A stretch of DNA of 64,000 nucleotides from Cytophagales bacterium WSM2-2 (GTDB taxonomy: Bacteria > Bacteroidota > Bacteroidia > Cytophagales > Cyclobacteriaceae), in NCBI GenBank assembly GCA_015472025.1, contig BNHL01000001.1, positions 1,268,501 through 1,332,500 of the forward strand. The letters are read 5' to 3'. A model generated the notes under the pieces. The model did no database searches. It was not told the origin of the DNA and was given only the letters and a program-made list of their open reading frames with translations. Of this stretch, positions 8,646-17,671 are shown in pieces (positions within the stretch are counted from its first letter, which is position 1; every line of letters starts with the position of its first letter). The translations under genes and the position numbers were made by a program.

Positions 8646-10313
8646 CTATTGTGCAATCGTGCTTCTCGTTTTCTTTACTTCATCTACTTTCACTTCGTCA
8701 GCTTTGTTGCCCCATGACTTCCGAATGTATGTAGCCGCATCCGCAATCTGCTGGTCCGTGAGCCAGTTTTGTGGTGGCATTACATTCTGATACAACTCTC
8801 CGTTTATTTTGACTTTCTTGTCGAATCCGTTCAGGATAATTTTAATGAGTTCGGTCTTATTTCCAGTCACATAGTTAACACCAGCAAGCGGAGGGTTCAT
8901 ACCTGGCGCTCCTTTGCCATTGCGCTGGTGACAAGGTGCACAGTACGTATTGTACACTACGCGACCCGCCTGAAGTTCATCTGGTACTCGCTCTTCCTGC
9001 TTCTTCACTTCAGGAACATAAAGCGCTCGCTCATTCGTCTTGGCAATTCCGTCAGGATAGTACATGATTCTCCAGATACGACCATGTTGTGAATCAGAAA
9101 TGTAAAGAGAGCCATCCGGTCCTTCAGCTAGACCACAAGGACGGAAAAATGCGTTGCTCGGATTTGTAATCGGCTCCGGTCCGATAAATCCATCTGCAAA
9201 AACTTCATATTGACCTGATGGTTTTCCATCCTTCATTGGGATGAACACCACTTTGAAACCTTGTTGCTCGTGACCGAGCCTGTTCCAGCTTCCGTGAAAG
9301 GCTACGAAAGCGCCTTGTTTATATTTTTCCGGGAAGAGATTACCCTTATAGAACACCAGGTCATTAGGAGCCCAGTGACCCGGGAATCCCAACAGCGGAT
9401 CACGTGCTTTCTCGCTGCCATCGGTCTTCTTCCCATCTCCTCCATATTCCGGATTCAACAGTTTTTTACCCTGAACGTGATCATAATAATAGTAAGGCCA
9501 TCCCATGTCGCTGCCTTCCTCCAGGTCAAAGAAAATCTCTGAAGGCAATTCTACGTTTTGATCTTCTGTATAAAATTCCGGCCAGTAGCGATGCAAATCA
9601 TCCCGGCCGTGCTGCAGTGCATAGAGTTTTCCGGAGCTGAAATTCCAATCCAGCGCAACTGCGTTTCGAATGCCCGTAGCATAACGATTTTTAAGATCCT
9701 GTTTTTGGCCAAGTGTATTATCATCAAATTTCCAGATACCGGCCCTGGTTTCAAGTTCCTTGCATGGACTGTCTCCAGGTGTGTGAGGTGCCCTCAATAA
9801 TGTTTCGCAGCAATTGCTGAGCGAACCATTGTTAACATACAATCCTCCTTTATTATCGAAAGTAAATGTCTTTGCAGTATGTCCTCCGTCTCCAACGAGT
9901 GTAACCAATGTATCGCGGGCCTCTGCCGGTAGTAGCTGACCCTCCGTTAGCTTGCTTCTGAATACATGAGTTTCATCTGCGTAGTAGAGATAACCGTTGC
10001 GGATGTCTATACCAGTTCCGGGAACGTCAGAATATCCTTTAATGATGTCCGCATGCCCATCTCCAGTCGAATCACGTACTGCGATAATGCCTTTACCTAA
10101 AGTCAACCTATTCATGTGGAGATAGATATCTCCGTTGGAATTAACTACCATGTGCCTTCCCCGGCCAATGCTGTCAACTACCACAACAGCTCCAAATTTT
10201 TCGGGAAGTGTGATGCCTCCATTTCCCTTGTCGGGAATGATGTCGGGGTTTTTAGGGCCGCATCCGGAAAGTACGATCGTCAAAGCAAGACAGCAGAAGA
10301 ATAGTCGTCTCAT
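8646..10313 (-). CDS. Lipoprotein PQQ-type sorbosone/glucose dehydrogenase-like protein with C-terminal cytochrome c
   Basis: 555 aa. The N-terminus MRRLFFCCLALTIVLSGCG is a lipoprotein signal with lipobox LSGC. Residues about 35-420 are a soluble-quinoprotein beta-propeller of the glucose/sorbosone dehydrogenase group (ATGIRNAVALDW, AFHGSWNR, YISDSQHGRIWRI). Residues about 445-535 are a class I cytochrome c with the haem motif CAPCH in YNTYCAPCHQRNGKGAPG and a distal Met in NVMPPQ. The usual role would be periplasmic sugar or aldose oxidation passing electrons to the fused haem. The substrate cannot be told. PQQ synthesis genes are not in the window. Single gene, ending at the shared terminator. 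Confidence 0.9.
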   Translation of the reverse strand: MRRLFFCCLALTIVLSGCGPKNPDIIPDKGNGGITLPEKFGAVVVVDSIGRGRHMVVNSNGDIYLHMNRLTLGKGIIAVRDSTGDGHADIIKGYSDVPGTGIDIRNGYLYYADETHVFRSKLTEGQLLPAEARDTLVTLVGDGGHTAKTFTFDNKGGLYVNNGSLSNCCETLLRAPHTPGDSPCKELETRAGIWKFDDNTLGQKQDLKNRYATGIRNAVALDWNFSSGKLYALQHGRDDLHRYWPEFYTEDQNVELPSEIFFDLEEGSDMGWPYYYYDHVQGKKLLNPEYGGDGKKTDGSEKARDPLLGFPGHWAPNDLVFYKGNLFPEKYKQGAFVAFHGSWNRLGHEQQGFKVVFIPMKDGKPSGQYEVFADGFIGPEPITNPSNAFFRPCGLAEGPDGSLYISDSQHGRIWRIMYYPDGIAKTNERALYVPEVKKQEERVPDELQAGRVVYNTYCAPCHQRNGKGAPGMNPPLAGVNYVTGNKTELIKIILNGFDKKVKINGELYQNVMPPQNWLTDQQIADAATYIRKSWGNKADEVKVDEVKKTRSTIAQ

Positions 10314-10538
10314 AAGTATTTTAGGGTTGAGGTAAAAAGAACCCTGCTAAGATAAGAATATTGAGAGCAACCGGGCGTAGCTGTTTTTGATAAGAGGCGG
10401 CTCGCGGATTTCAGATTCCAAATAATTCCTTAAATCGCCCATACACATCATCATGCGATCAAAAAACCGGATCATCCAGGAGATTTATCTATAAATTCAC
10501 TCTTCTGTAAATTCCATAGCTGTCAAAATAATTCCATC

Positions 10539-11222
10539 ATGACTGATACTTTTTTCCGATTTGCCAGCCTCATGGGCTGCATTTTCGTAGCATTCCTTTA
10601 TTTGAATCTCTGGCTCACCCCTGGCGACCCTCACGGCCTTTTTATAAGCTTCAAGATCCTCTTTGTTGAAATTGCGCTGGTCCACATTGGCCTTATTGCA
10701 ATGATTTTCTCCCGTCGAATAATTATCCCTGTGATTCTCGTGGCTTGCATCGTAAGTTTCTTTTTGATCAGGAACCAATTGTATCAAAGTCCATTAGTTA
10801 TTGCCTACGCATTTATCGTTCTGTTTCGTTTTCGCTTTGACTTTTATGAGAAATCTCTGAATGAATTGGCAACGCAAGTCATTGCTTCATTCAAATTTAT
10901 TTTCATTGGTTTTTTCTGCCTGATGTTTGTTAATTTTTTTCCACTGCCTTCTTTCGGTCTTTCTGATGAATACCTCGAAAGCAGTCACTACTTTGATTTA
11001 TACGACACTCCATACCGCCGGATCAGTGGTAGTCATCTGAGTCAGGAACAACGAAGTGTTTATCAAAATCCGGTCGAACTCATTTGCCTGGGAGTTCTTT
11101 ATTTTACGAGCATGGCATTTTTCGAATTCAGAACAATTCAGCTCAAAAGATCCGGTACTGAGAGCAAATTTCTTCCAAGCGTAATGGGTCTGCTGGGAGG
11201 ATTATTTCGGAACCGAAAATAA
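10539..11222 (+). CDS. Integral membrane protein of unknown function
   Basis: 227 aa with about five hydrophobic segments (roughly residues 9-28, 37-58, 62-85, 88-98 and 118-140) and one near the C-terminus (LICLGVLYFTSMAFF). The loop between about 140 and 185 is polar and probably extracytoplasmic. I do not recognise a family. The 225 bases upstream hold no other gene. It converges on the thioredoxin gene with a 7-base gap. Confidence 0.75.
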   Translation: MTDTFFRFASLMGCIFVAFLYLNLWLTPGDPHGLFISFKILFVEIALVHIGLIAMIFSRRIIIPVILVACIVSFFLIRNQLYQSPLVIAYAFIVLFRFRFDFYEKSLNELATQVIASFKFIFIGFFCLMFVNFFPLPSFGLSDEYLESSHYFDLYDTPYRRISGSHLSQEQRSVYQNPVELICLGVLYFTSMAFFEFRTIQLKRSGTESKFLPSVMGLLGGLFRNRK

Positions 11223-11229
11223 CCAGTAA

Positions 11230-12090
11230 CTACTTCCCTGTTTTTAATTTAGCTAACTGGTTTTTTACATTTTCATTTTTAGGATCAAGCTCCAGCGCAC
11301 GTTCATAGGCCTGCGTGGACTTTTCTGTTTGTCCTGTCATCGCGTAGACTGCTCCGAGTCTCTCGAAACAAAAGGCAGAGTTAGGAAATAAATTCGCGTT
11401 CATTCGGTAAATGACAACTGCTTCCTGCGTCTTTCCTTGCGCAAGTAGTACGTAAGCACACGAGCCGAGCTCTCCTTCGCGAATAATTTTTGAATGTACT
11501 TGCTCTGCCAGCCCGCGGGCGCTAACATTCACATCCGCTAACATTCCGTTACTCAGCCATGAAGCGATAACCGGGAAACTTCGATAGTTGCTTTCATAGG
11601 GCTGGTGACTTAAAATCTTCAACAGGTCGCGCTCCAATGTTTCGCAGGGAAATTCAACAATTCTGCCAACCTCTAAATTCTTTTCATAAACAATGAAAGT
11701 CGGAACGCGAAATATATTTAGTCCTTTTTCTTCGCGCTGCGGTGATTGCTTGTAAAACGCAGCCGAGTCGTCTACGGCAATCCATTGGATGTTTTTCTCA
11801 GAGATACTCAGTTCATTCATCAGCTTCGAAAAATGTGGCAATTCCCGGCGACTGTCACCGCACCATGTTCCAAAGAAAACTTTAAAAGTAATTTTGCTGA
11901 GGTTGATTTTTTTTAGTTGCCCCAGTATCTCTGTATTGGGATTATAAGTATTCAACCCGGAGTTGTACCAGGATGCAAACGGTTCTTGCTTTAATTCATT
12001 GACAGAACAGGTACCAAGAATCTCTTTGTGCTGACTTACACTGGTTAGGGTCATACTCAGAAATACAAGCAAGGGAAATATCTTTTTCAT
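11230..12090 (-). CDS. Exported thioredoxin-fold protein with CxxS site and TPR tail
   Basis: 286 aa. The N-terminal 19 residues form a signal peptide (MKKIFPLLVFLSMTLTSVS). A thioredoxin-like domain covers about 45-160 with GTWCGDSRRELPHF, so the active site is Cys77-Gly-Asp-Ser80: the second Cys is Ser. Monothiol CxxS sites usually mark isomerase or glutathionylation chemistry rather than dithiol reduction; such sites occur in exported Bacteroidota thioredoxin-like proteins. The C-terminal part (about 215-286) has TPR-like helices (RLGAVYAMTGQTEKSTQAYERALELDP). A TAGTTTTG promoter element lies 23 bases upstream. The partner is unknown. Confidence 0.85.
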   Translation of the reverse strand: MKKIFPLLVFLSMTLTSVSQHKEILGTCSVNELKQEPFASWYNSGLNTYNPNTEILGQLKKINLSKITFKVFFGTWCGDSRRELPHFSKLMNELSISEKNIQWIAVDDSAAFYKQSPQREEKGLNIFRVPTFIVYEKNLEVGRIVEFPCETLERDLLKILSHQPYESNYRSFPVIASWLSNGMLADVNVSARGLAEQVHSKIIREGELGSCAYVLLAQGKTQEAVVIYRMNANLFPNSAFCFERLGAVYAMTGQTEKSTQAYERALELDPKNENVKNQLAKLKTGK

Positions 12091-12112
12091 AAGGAATTAG
12101 GTTTGTATTCCT

Positions 12113-12120
12113 CAAAACTA
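12113..12120 (-). promoter_or_regulatory. Putative -7 element for the thioredoxin-TPR gene
   Basis: Minus strand reads TAGTTTTG, a full match to TAnnTTTG, ending 23 bases before the start codon at 12090. No clear -33 TTTG is seen at the expected distance. Confidence 0.4.
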
Positions 12121-12262
12121 AACCCGGCTCTGGAGACTGCCTGTTAAAGACCTCCTAACGTTTCTTCAATCAATTGTTAACGGTTGGATTTTCAAATAAA
12201 CTTACATGAAGTTTGAAACTCCCGTGTTTATCTTCATCTTGGTCCAATCCAAATCTATTTCT

Positions 12263-13090
12263 ATGAAACGCATTCTTGTCTTTATTCTTTTCCTGTCGAA
12301 CGTGGCTTTCGCTCAAAAATATACCGGTGACAGTTGGGCAACTATCAACAGCAAGGGCAGCGGCACTCTTTCTGTTGTGTACTATCCATCGGCCGGCATT
12401 ATTGAATCGGAGAATGGCAAAATGAACGGATTGTGCGTAGATATGCTCAATGATTTTGCTGCATTTGTTCAAACGAAATATGGAAAGAAAATTACTGTAG
12501 ATTATGTCGGGGCCGAACCAGCATTCAGTGAATTTATGAAGCTATGTCAAGCTACCCCCAATGTATTGTTTGTCACCAACATCACGGTGAATGAGGAGAG
12601 AAAAAAAGTGATCAAATTCACACCGCCTTGCCTGAATAACGAGGAAACGTTGATTACACACAAAGATGCTCCGACTATTGACAAGCTTCAGAATATGGGC
12701 ACACTCCTGAATGGCTATTCCGCCAAGGTGATTACCGGGAGTGTTCACGTTAAATACATGGAGCAACTAAAATCAGAGAACATGCCTTCACTCAATATTG
12801 GCTATGGAGCTTCCGGTCCGGAAATATTGAAGGAGATCAGCAACAACCCGAAGTTATTTACAATTCTGGATTTTACAGAATATGTTGATGCTACCCGCAC
12901 GCACATTCCCGTGAAAAAACAAAACGTTAAAATCGGTGGCCAACAAGACTTTGCTTTCGGGATGGCTAAACAATCCGATTGGGATAAAATCTGGGCCGAA
13001 TACCTTACCCCTGAATTCCGGAAAAGCGAAAAATACAGGAGGATGGTGGCGAAAAACCTGGGGCAGGTTTACCTGAGTATTTTGAAATAA
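12263..13090 (+). CDS. Periplasmic solute-binding protein-like (family 3)
   Basis: 275 aa from the ATG at 12263, chosen because it starts a clean signal peptide (MKRILVFILFLSNVAFAQ); an in-frame ATG at 12206 would add 19 residues that break the signal. The mature part resembles family 3 extracellular solute-binding proteins: GTLSVVYYPSAG near 32-43, GLCVDMLNDFAAFVQ near 55-69, and NITVNEERKKVIKFTPP near 111-127, the sentence-like motif before the hinge. No ABC permease or ATPase is adjacent, so it may be a sensor, an orphan binding protein or an enzyme-like relative. The ligand is unknown. Confidence 0.8.
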   Translation: MKRILVFILFLSNVAFAQKYTGDSWATINSKGSGTLSVVYYPSAGIIESENGKMNGLCVDMLNDFAAFVQTKYGKKITVDYVGAEPAFSEFMKLCQATPNVLFVTNITVNEERKKVIKFTPPCLNNEETLITHKDAPTIDKLQNMGTLLNGYSAKVITGSVHVKYMEQLKSENMPSLNIGYGASGPEILKEISNNPKLFTILDFTEYVDATRTHIPVKKQNVKIGGQQDFAFGMAKQSDWDKIWAEYLTPEFRKSEKYRRMVAKNLGQVYLSILK

Positions 13091-13091
13091 T

Positions 13092-14327
13092 TTAGTGTAG
13101 TGAGTCAAGCCTGCGGAGCTTCACTGCTTTCCATGCGGTCACTCCCACCACAGCTAACGTCATTGCACCTCCCAACACTACGGAGCGTACTGTGCCAAAC
13201 AACCGGGCGGTCACGCCCGATTCAAACGCACCGATTTCATTGGACGACCCTACGAAGATGCTGTTCACAGCAGACACGCGACCTTTCATATTCTCGGGTG
13301 TTAGTGTATGGATCATCGTGCTGCGCGCGATAACGCTAACACAATCAAAAACTCCACTCACAATTAATAGCCCCATTGAAAGCCAAAAGGAAGTGGAAAG
13401 GCCAAATCCAATCATACAAAAACCGAAACCTGCAACACACCACAATAATATTTTACCCATATTTTTTTTGATGGGATTGTGGGTTATGTAAACCGCTGTT
13501 ACTACAGCTCCAATGGAAGGAGCCGATCGAAGGAATCCTAATCCTACCGCCCCAACGTTGAGAATAGTGTCTGCGAAAATCGGAAGTAAGGCTACAGCTC
13601 CACCGAAAAGTACTGCGAACAAATCAAGGGTGATTGCACCAAGTATAACCTGATTGGTGAAAACGAATTTTATACCAGCTTTGATCTTTTCCCAGATGCC
13701 TTGCTCTTCTGTAATTGCAGGGAGTGGCCTTGATGGAATGAGGAAATAGCAAACCGCTCCGGCGGCTACTAATGCCACATCAGCACAATAGGCAGCAGTT
13801 ATTCCGAAAAAACCATAAATCAATCCACCGATCATCGGACCACCTACTGCTGCACCTTCCCAAATTGTACTGTTCCAGGTGATCGCATTTTGATACAACT
13901 CGCGATCAACCAGCTGCGGCATAAATGAAAAATTGGCGGGTGACAAAAAGCCCCGGGCAATGCCACTCACGAAAATCACCGCATAGATAGGCAGCGCACC
14001 ATTGGTTAAAATAAATGCTCCCATATCCACAGTAAAAACCAGGAGCGCGGCCGAACACAATAACAGCGTGATCACGCAAACCATGATAATTTTCTTCCGC
14101 TCCATCACGTCTGCCAGGTGACCCGCATAAAGCGAAACACCAATGGCCGGTATCGCTTCTGCCAGTCCGATAAGGCCGAGAGACAATGGGTCTTTGGTGA
14201 TTTCATAGACCTGCCAACCCACGACTACCGCCTGCATCATCACCGCTACTGTGACAAACAACCGCGACAAAATGAACAAACGGAAATCGCGGACCTGCAT
14301 GGCCGCGTAAGGATTATGCGAACTCAT
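13092..14327 (-). CDS. MFS transporter
   Basis: 411 aa with about 11-12 hydrophobic segments and the major-facilitator loop motif AGHLADVMERKK near residues 63-74 (general form GxxxDxxxRR/K). It resembles the MFS_3 / enterobactin-exporter-like group, with PANFSFMPQLV in the central region. Substrate unknown. Its start overlaps the stop of the NadR-type kinase gene by 4 bases, so the two are co-transcribed and translationally coupled, suggesting a link to nicotinamide riboside or another nucleoside; that link is inference. Confidence 0.9.
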   Translation of the reverse strand: MSSHNPYAAMQVRDFRLFILSRLFVTVAVMMQAVVVGWQVYEITKDPLSLGLIGLAEAIPAIGVSLYAGHLADVMERKKIIMVCVITLLLCSAALLVFTVDMGAFILTNGALPIYAVIFVSGIARGFLSPANFSFMPQLVDRELYQNAITWNSTIWEGAAVGGPMIGGLIYGFFGITAAYCADVALVAAGAVCYFLIPSRPLPAITEEQGIWEKIKAGIKFVFTNQVILGAITLDLFAVLFGGAVALLPIFADTILNVGAVGLGFLRSAPSIGAVVTAVYITHNPIKKNMGKILLWCVAGFGFCMIGFGLSTSFWLSMGLLIVSGVFDCVSVIARSTMIHTLTPENMKGRVSAVNSIFVGSSNEIGAFESGVTARLFGTVRSVVLGGAMTLAVVGVTAWKAVKLRRLDSLH

Positions 14328-14872
14328 TGGAATTTGAAGGTGGAATTAATAGCATCAATCGCTTTCTTTCTTCGAGCTTCGCGCTCACCGGAAATTTCTA
14401 TAAATGGAACACCGGTCAATGCTACTTCCTTCTGGTATATTTTCCAGAAGTGCTCGCGCTTATCGGGGTGTTCACGCTGAGGATCTTCGTCCCAAGGAAT
14501 GTCAATATTCGTCAGCAGGTAAAGGTCATATTTGCGTTCCGCTATTTTTTTTAAAATATCCGGGTCACAGTTGCCATACTTATGCTCACTCCACACTTTG
14601 ATGACGATTAGATTGGTGTCACAGACAAGCAATTTGTTAGCGTCATAAACCCATTCGTCTTCCATACGAAGTTGACCATGTGCAATTTTAACGAGATCGA
14701 TCTGATCGTAGGCTCGGCCAAGTTTGTTGAGGTAGGCTCGAGCGTATTCCTCCACCCATGAAGTCTTGAAATGCTGAGCCAGGAATTGCGACAAGTCCGT
14801 CTTACCAGTGCACTCCGGTCCGATTACACAGACCTTTTTTATTTCGTGAACGTTCTCGCGCGTGACTTGCAT
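14324..14872 (-). CDS. NadR-type ATPase (ribosylnicotinamide kinase-like)
   Basis: 182 aa P-loop protein. Walker A is GPECTGKT (residues 18-25), followed by WVEEYARAYL, LLVCDTNLIV and LLTNIDIPWDEDPQREHP, the pattern of the kinase half of NadR, which phosphorylates nicotinamide riboside to NMN. There is no adenylyltransferase domain, so it is the stand-alone kinase form seen in many Bacteroidota. First gene of a two-gene unit with the MFS transporter. A pnuC gene, the usual partner, is absent. Confidence 0.88.
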   Translation of the reverse strand: MQVTRENVHEIKKVCVIGPECTGKTDLSQFLAQHFKTSWVEEYARAYLNKLGRAYDQIDLVKIAHGQLRMEDEWVYDANKLLVCDTNLIVIKVWSEHKYGNCDPDILKKIAERKYDLYLLTNIDIPWDEDPQREHPDKREHFWKIYQKEVALTGVPFIEISGEREARRKKAIDAINSTFKFQ

Positions 14873-15012
14873 AAAAAAATTTGGCGCAAATTACTTCAAT
14901 GTGCGGAAACTTCTTTCGTCCGGAGCATTTTTTTGATACGCGAAAAAAGAAGGGCACAGTTCTTGTATTACCGTCCCTATTGTCAAAATAAACCAACTAA
15001 ACGAGATGATCA

Positions 15013-15645
15013 ATGAAAAAAATTGCACTACTCTTATTGTCAATGCTGCCTTTAATCACTTTTGCTCAATTCAAAAAAGGAGATGTTTTTCTGGGGGGAA
15101 CGCTCTCAACGAGTTTACAGAACACGGACTCCAGAACAAGCCCGTTCTCAGCATCAAACGCTACTAATAATAGTTTTGGTATTTCACCCAGCATTGGGTT
15201 TTTTATTAATTCAAAAATTGCAATTGGTGCATCACCCATCTACAATACATCCAAGCAAGTCCAGACATTTAGTGCCAGTACCACAACCGGTAAGTCAAAT
15301 TCCTATGGAGTCGGCTCGTTCGTTCGATATTATCTGCCGATTTCAAATTCAATTTATTTCACGTTGCAAGGGTCTGTGAGCTTCCTTCGTGGTACATCCG
15401 AGACAACCCAGGTAAATGGAACAACTGTAAATACCATAATCGAGCAATCGCAATACACGGTAAGTGCTCTCGCGAAACCGGTATTCATTTTCTTCCCATC
15501 ACCAAAATGGGGAATTGAAACCGGGTTTGGCTCACTAAGTTATAACTACACCCGATTGCTGCCAGATTCAGGGGCCTCTACGGGGTTCGGCCTTAACGCT
15601 GGAACATTTACGTTTGGTGTCTCCTATTACTTCATCAAGAAATAA
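15013..15645 (+). CDS. Outer-membrane beta-barrel protein
   Basis: 210 aa. Signal peptide MKKIALLLLSMLPLITFAQ, then alternating short amphipathic strands rich in Ser, Thr and aromatic residues, ending in GTFTFGVSYYFIKK with an aromatic near the end, as in small outer-membrane barrels (OmpW/PorT-like general class). No specific function can be named. Its last 11 bases overlap the end of the converging TauE gene. Confidence 0.8.
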   Translation: MKKIALLLLSMLPLITFAQFKKGDVFLGGTLSTSLQNTDSRTSPFSASNATNNSFGISPSIGFFINSKIAIGASPIYNTSKQVQTFSASTTTGKSNSYGVGSFVRYYLPISNSIYFTLQGSVSFLRGTSETTQVNGTTVNTIIEQSQYTVSALAKPVFIFFPSPKWGIETGFGSLSYNYTRLLPDSGASTGFGLNAGTFTFGVSYYFIKK

Positions 15646-16432
15646 AAAACTCTTTTAGGAGTATCCATATCCCGACTACAAGTGTGAACCACCCGAAAGC
15701 CTTTCGCAAGTAGAGCGCTGCAATTCGTCTAGATATGAAATTGCCGATGAGAATTCCTGCTACGGCCAACCCTGTGATCGTCAGCAGGAATTTCCAATCC
15801 ATTGAGTGTTTGAGAAGATCACCGGTGAATCCTGTAAGGGAGTTGATTGCAATCACAAAGAGCGAAGTACCTACGGCTGTCTTGAATGGCAATCCCGTTA
15901 GAAATACGAGTGCAGGAATGATGAGAAAACCACCGCCCGCTCCAACGAGTCCTGTGAGAAATCCGATTAGTGCTCCTTCAACGATTACCAGAAAAACACG
16001 AAACTTCCTGTTATCTGATTTTACTTCCTTTTTATTTCGGATTAGTTGAAAGGAAGCGAGCACCATAAGGAGCGCGAATGTCCCCAACAATAACTCGCGT
16101 TTCGTAAAAACAAAATTGTCTCCACGAAAAACAATTTCAGGAATGGCAGGCACTACCCAATGCCGTGTTGCGAAAATGGCAATGATGGCAGGGATACCGA
16201 ATAGAAAACCAGTCTTGATGTTCACCAGGTTTTCGCGGTACTTACGAATGGCCCCGACAAAACTAGTCACCCCGACTATAAATAAGGAGTACGCCTGGGC
16301 CAGCACCGGCTCAATACCAAAAAGATAAACGAGGATTGGGATGGACAGAATAGAACCGCCTCCACCCAAAAGACCAAGAACAATGCCTACAAAAACAGAA
16401 CAACAATAGCCTATAAATTCTGGTAAAGTCAC
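15635..16432 (-). CDS. TauE/SafE-family membrane transporter
   Basis: 265 aa, about eight membrane segments. Two related halves carry the family marks: GLLGGGGSILSIPILVYL near 20-37 and GLVGAGGGFLIIPALVFL near 160-177. The family is linked to export of sulfite, sulfoacetate or other organosulfur anions, or to import; the direction cannot be told here. The stop codon lies inside the end of the converging barrel gene; the start overlaps the rlpA stop by 4 bases, so it is the second gene of an rlpA-tauE unit. Confidence 0.92.
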   Translation of the reverse strand: MTLPEFIGYCCSVFVGIVLGLLGGGGSILSIPILVYLFGIEPVLAQAYSLFIVGVTSFVGAIRKYRENLVNIKTGFLFGIPAIIAIFATRHWVVPAIPEIVFRGDNFVFTKRELLLGTFALLMVLASFQLIRNKKEVKSDNRKFRVFLVIVEGALIGFLTGLVGAGGGFLIIPALVFLTGLPFKTAVGTSLFVIAINSLTGFTGDLLKHSMDWKFLLTITGLAVAGILIGNFISRRIAALYLRKAFGWFTLVVGIWILLKEFFIS

Positions 16433-17118
16433 TTGGAGAGGTTGGTCACAAAAGAATCAGGAAATTCGCTTTTCAGTTTTTGCATAAAATCTGCGGCTTT
16501 GTTCTGGGATGAAAACGCAGTAAGTATCAAGCTGTAGTATTTCGACCCGTTGACCACCTTCACTTGCACAATCACTTTCTTTTTGTAGGAAGTTTTCAGG
16601 TGATCTGTGATACGAAGAAGATTGGCCAACTCCTGGTAAGTGCCCAATTGAATACCAAAACCTTTAGGACTGGTTTTTTCAATTTCCAGATCATAGAATT
16701 CTTTTTCTTCAACGGCAACATGATCAACTAATACGGGAATAGTCTTGCCTGTGCCGTCACCGCTATCGACAATTTCAATCTTCACGTCAGCGGTTCCCTG
16801 ATTGATGAATTTCAATTTTTCAGCGGCAGCGTGTGAAAGATCTATTACCCGGCCTTCCACGAATGGTCCGCGGTCATTGACGGTTACTGTCACCGATTCG
16901 TTATTCGCGAGGTTGGTGACTTTCACCACTGTTCCAAACGGAAGGGTTTTGTGCGCAGCGGTAAGTTTGCCTGCGTTGTATTTCTCGCCACTCGCTGTCG
17001 GTCTGCCTTCAAACGAGTTTGCATAAAATGATGCCTTGCCAGTTTGGACTTGCGCCAATGTTTGAAAACAATTCACTATTAAGATGAGAGAGGGAAGAAT
17101 CCTTAAGAATCGATTCAT
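16429..17118 (-). CDS. rlpA: RlpA-like septal-ring lytic transglycosylase with SPOR domain
   Basis: 229 aa. Signal peptide about 1-22, then a double-psi beta-barrel at about 25-115 (GKASFYANSFEGRPTASGE, LPFGTVVKVTNLAN, VNDRGPFVEGRVIDLSHAAA). The C-terminal part (about 150-225) is a SPOR peptidoglycan-binding domain (FGIQLGTYQELANLLR). RlpA proteins cleave or bind glycan strands lacking stem peptides at the division site. The His and Asp of the DPBB active site are kept. No lipobox is visible, so it may be soluble in the periplasm. Two-gene unit with tauE. Confidence 0.9.
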   Translation of the reverse strand: MNRFLRILPSLILIVNCFQTLAQVQTGKASFYANSFEGRPTASGEKYNAGKLTAAHKTLPFGTVVKVTNLANNESVTVTVNDRGPFVEGRVIDLSHAAAEKLKFINQGTADVKIEIVDSGDGTGKTIPVLVDHVAVEEKEFYDLEIEKTSPKGFGIQLGTYQELANLLRITDHLKTSYKKKVIVQVKVVNGSKYYSLILTAFSSQNKAADFMQKLKSEFPDSFVTNLSK

Positions 17119-17178
17119 GAAGCGGATTTATGCAGAAAGTTAAGGTTCTTTTGCTGTTGGCGAAATCGCAACATGTTC

Positions 17179-17205
17179 AGCGGTCATACCGAATGACTGA
17201 CCGCT
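17179..17205. promoter_or_regulatory. Inverted repeat upstream of padR (candidate operator)
   Basis: AGCGGTCA (17179-17186) and TGACCGCT (17198-17205) are perfect 8-bp arms around an 11-base centre. It lies 127 bases before the PadR start and could be an operator or the end of the rlpA promoter region. It does not match the ATGT-N8-ACAT box of classic PadR proteins. Confidence 0.35.
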
Positions 17206-17287
17206 ATCGCACAACAATCGATCTGTAATCGAACATTGCCTGCCCAAATTCACGGGAGAATAGCGCTTGAAAGCTGGTTTCTGTGTC

Positions 17288-17303
17288 TGGCACAGTTTTT
17301 AAT
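17288..17303 (+). promoter_or_regulatory. Possible sigma-54-like -24 element before padR
   Basis: TGGCAC at 17288-17293 matches the -24 half of a sigma-54 promoter; the -12 half (TTAAT where TTGCW is expected) is poor. A similar TGGCA element lies before the other FtsX permease at 40304. Weak evidence. Confidence 0.2.
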
Positions 17304-17332
17304 ACTACAAATAGGAATTAATTATTGATTTC

Positions 17333-17671
17333 ATGAAAAAATACCAGCTCGGTGAATTTGAAGAAGTAGTCCTGCTTACAGTAGGCGTCCTCTATGATGA
17401 AGCCTACGGAGTATCAATCAAAAAAGAAATTGAAGCCAGGCTCAACCGAAAAGTCAGCGTGGGTGCATTGCAAACAGCACTGAAGCGCATGGAAGACAAA
17501 GGCTACCTCAAATCGCGTGAAGGCGAAGCTACAGAAGAGCGGGCCGGCAGACCGAAAAAATATTTTCAGATCACCGCACTTGGAAAGCGCGCCATGGAAT
17601 ACACCAAAAGCACCCGCGATGAACTTTGGAGTGCTATTCCAAAGGTAGCGCTGAACCTGAAATTCGGATGA
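17333..17671 (+). CDS. PadR-family transcriptional regulator
   Basis: 112 aa, winged-helix protein with the family pattern: LGEFEEVVLLTVG near 5-17, YGVSIKKEIE near 27-36, SVGALQTALKRMEDKGYL near 45-62 (recognition helix and wing), AGRPKKYFQITALGKRA near 74-90. Short N-terminal-only form. PadR proteins are mostly repressors of adjacent transporter genes. The gene overlaps the first permease by 4 bases (ATGA), and PadR-permease pairs of this kind recur in Bacteroidota and Acidobacteriota. Likely controls itself and the permease row behind it. Confidence 0.93.
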   Translation: MKKYQLGEFEEVVLLTVGVLYDEAYGVSIKKEIEARLNRKVSVGALQTALKRMEDKGYLKSREGEATEERAGRPKKYFQITALGKRAMEYTKSTRDELWSAIPKVALNLKFG

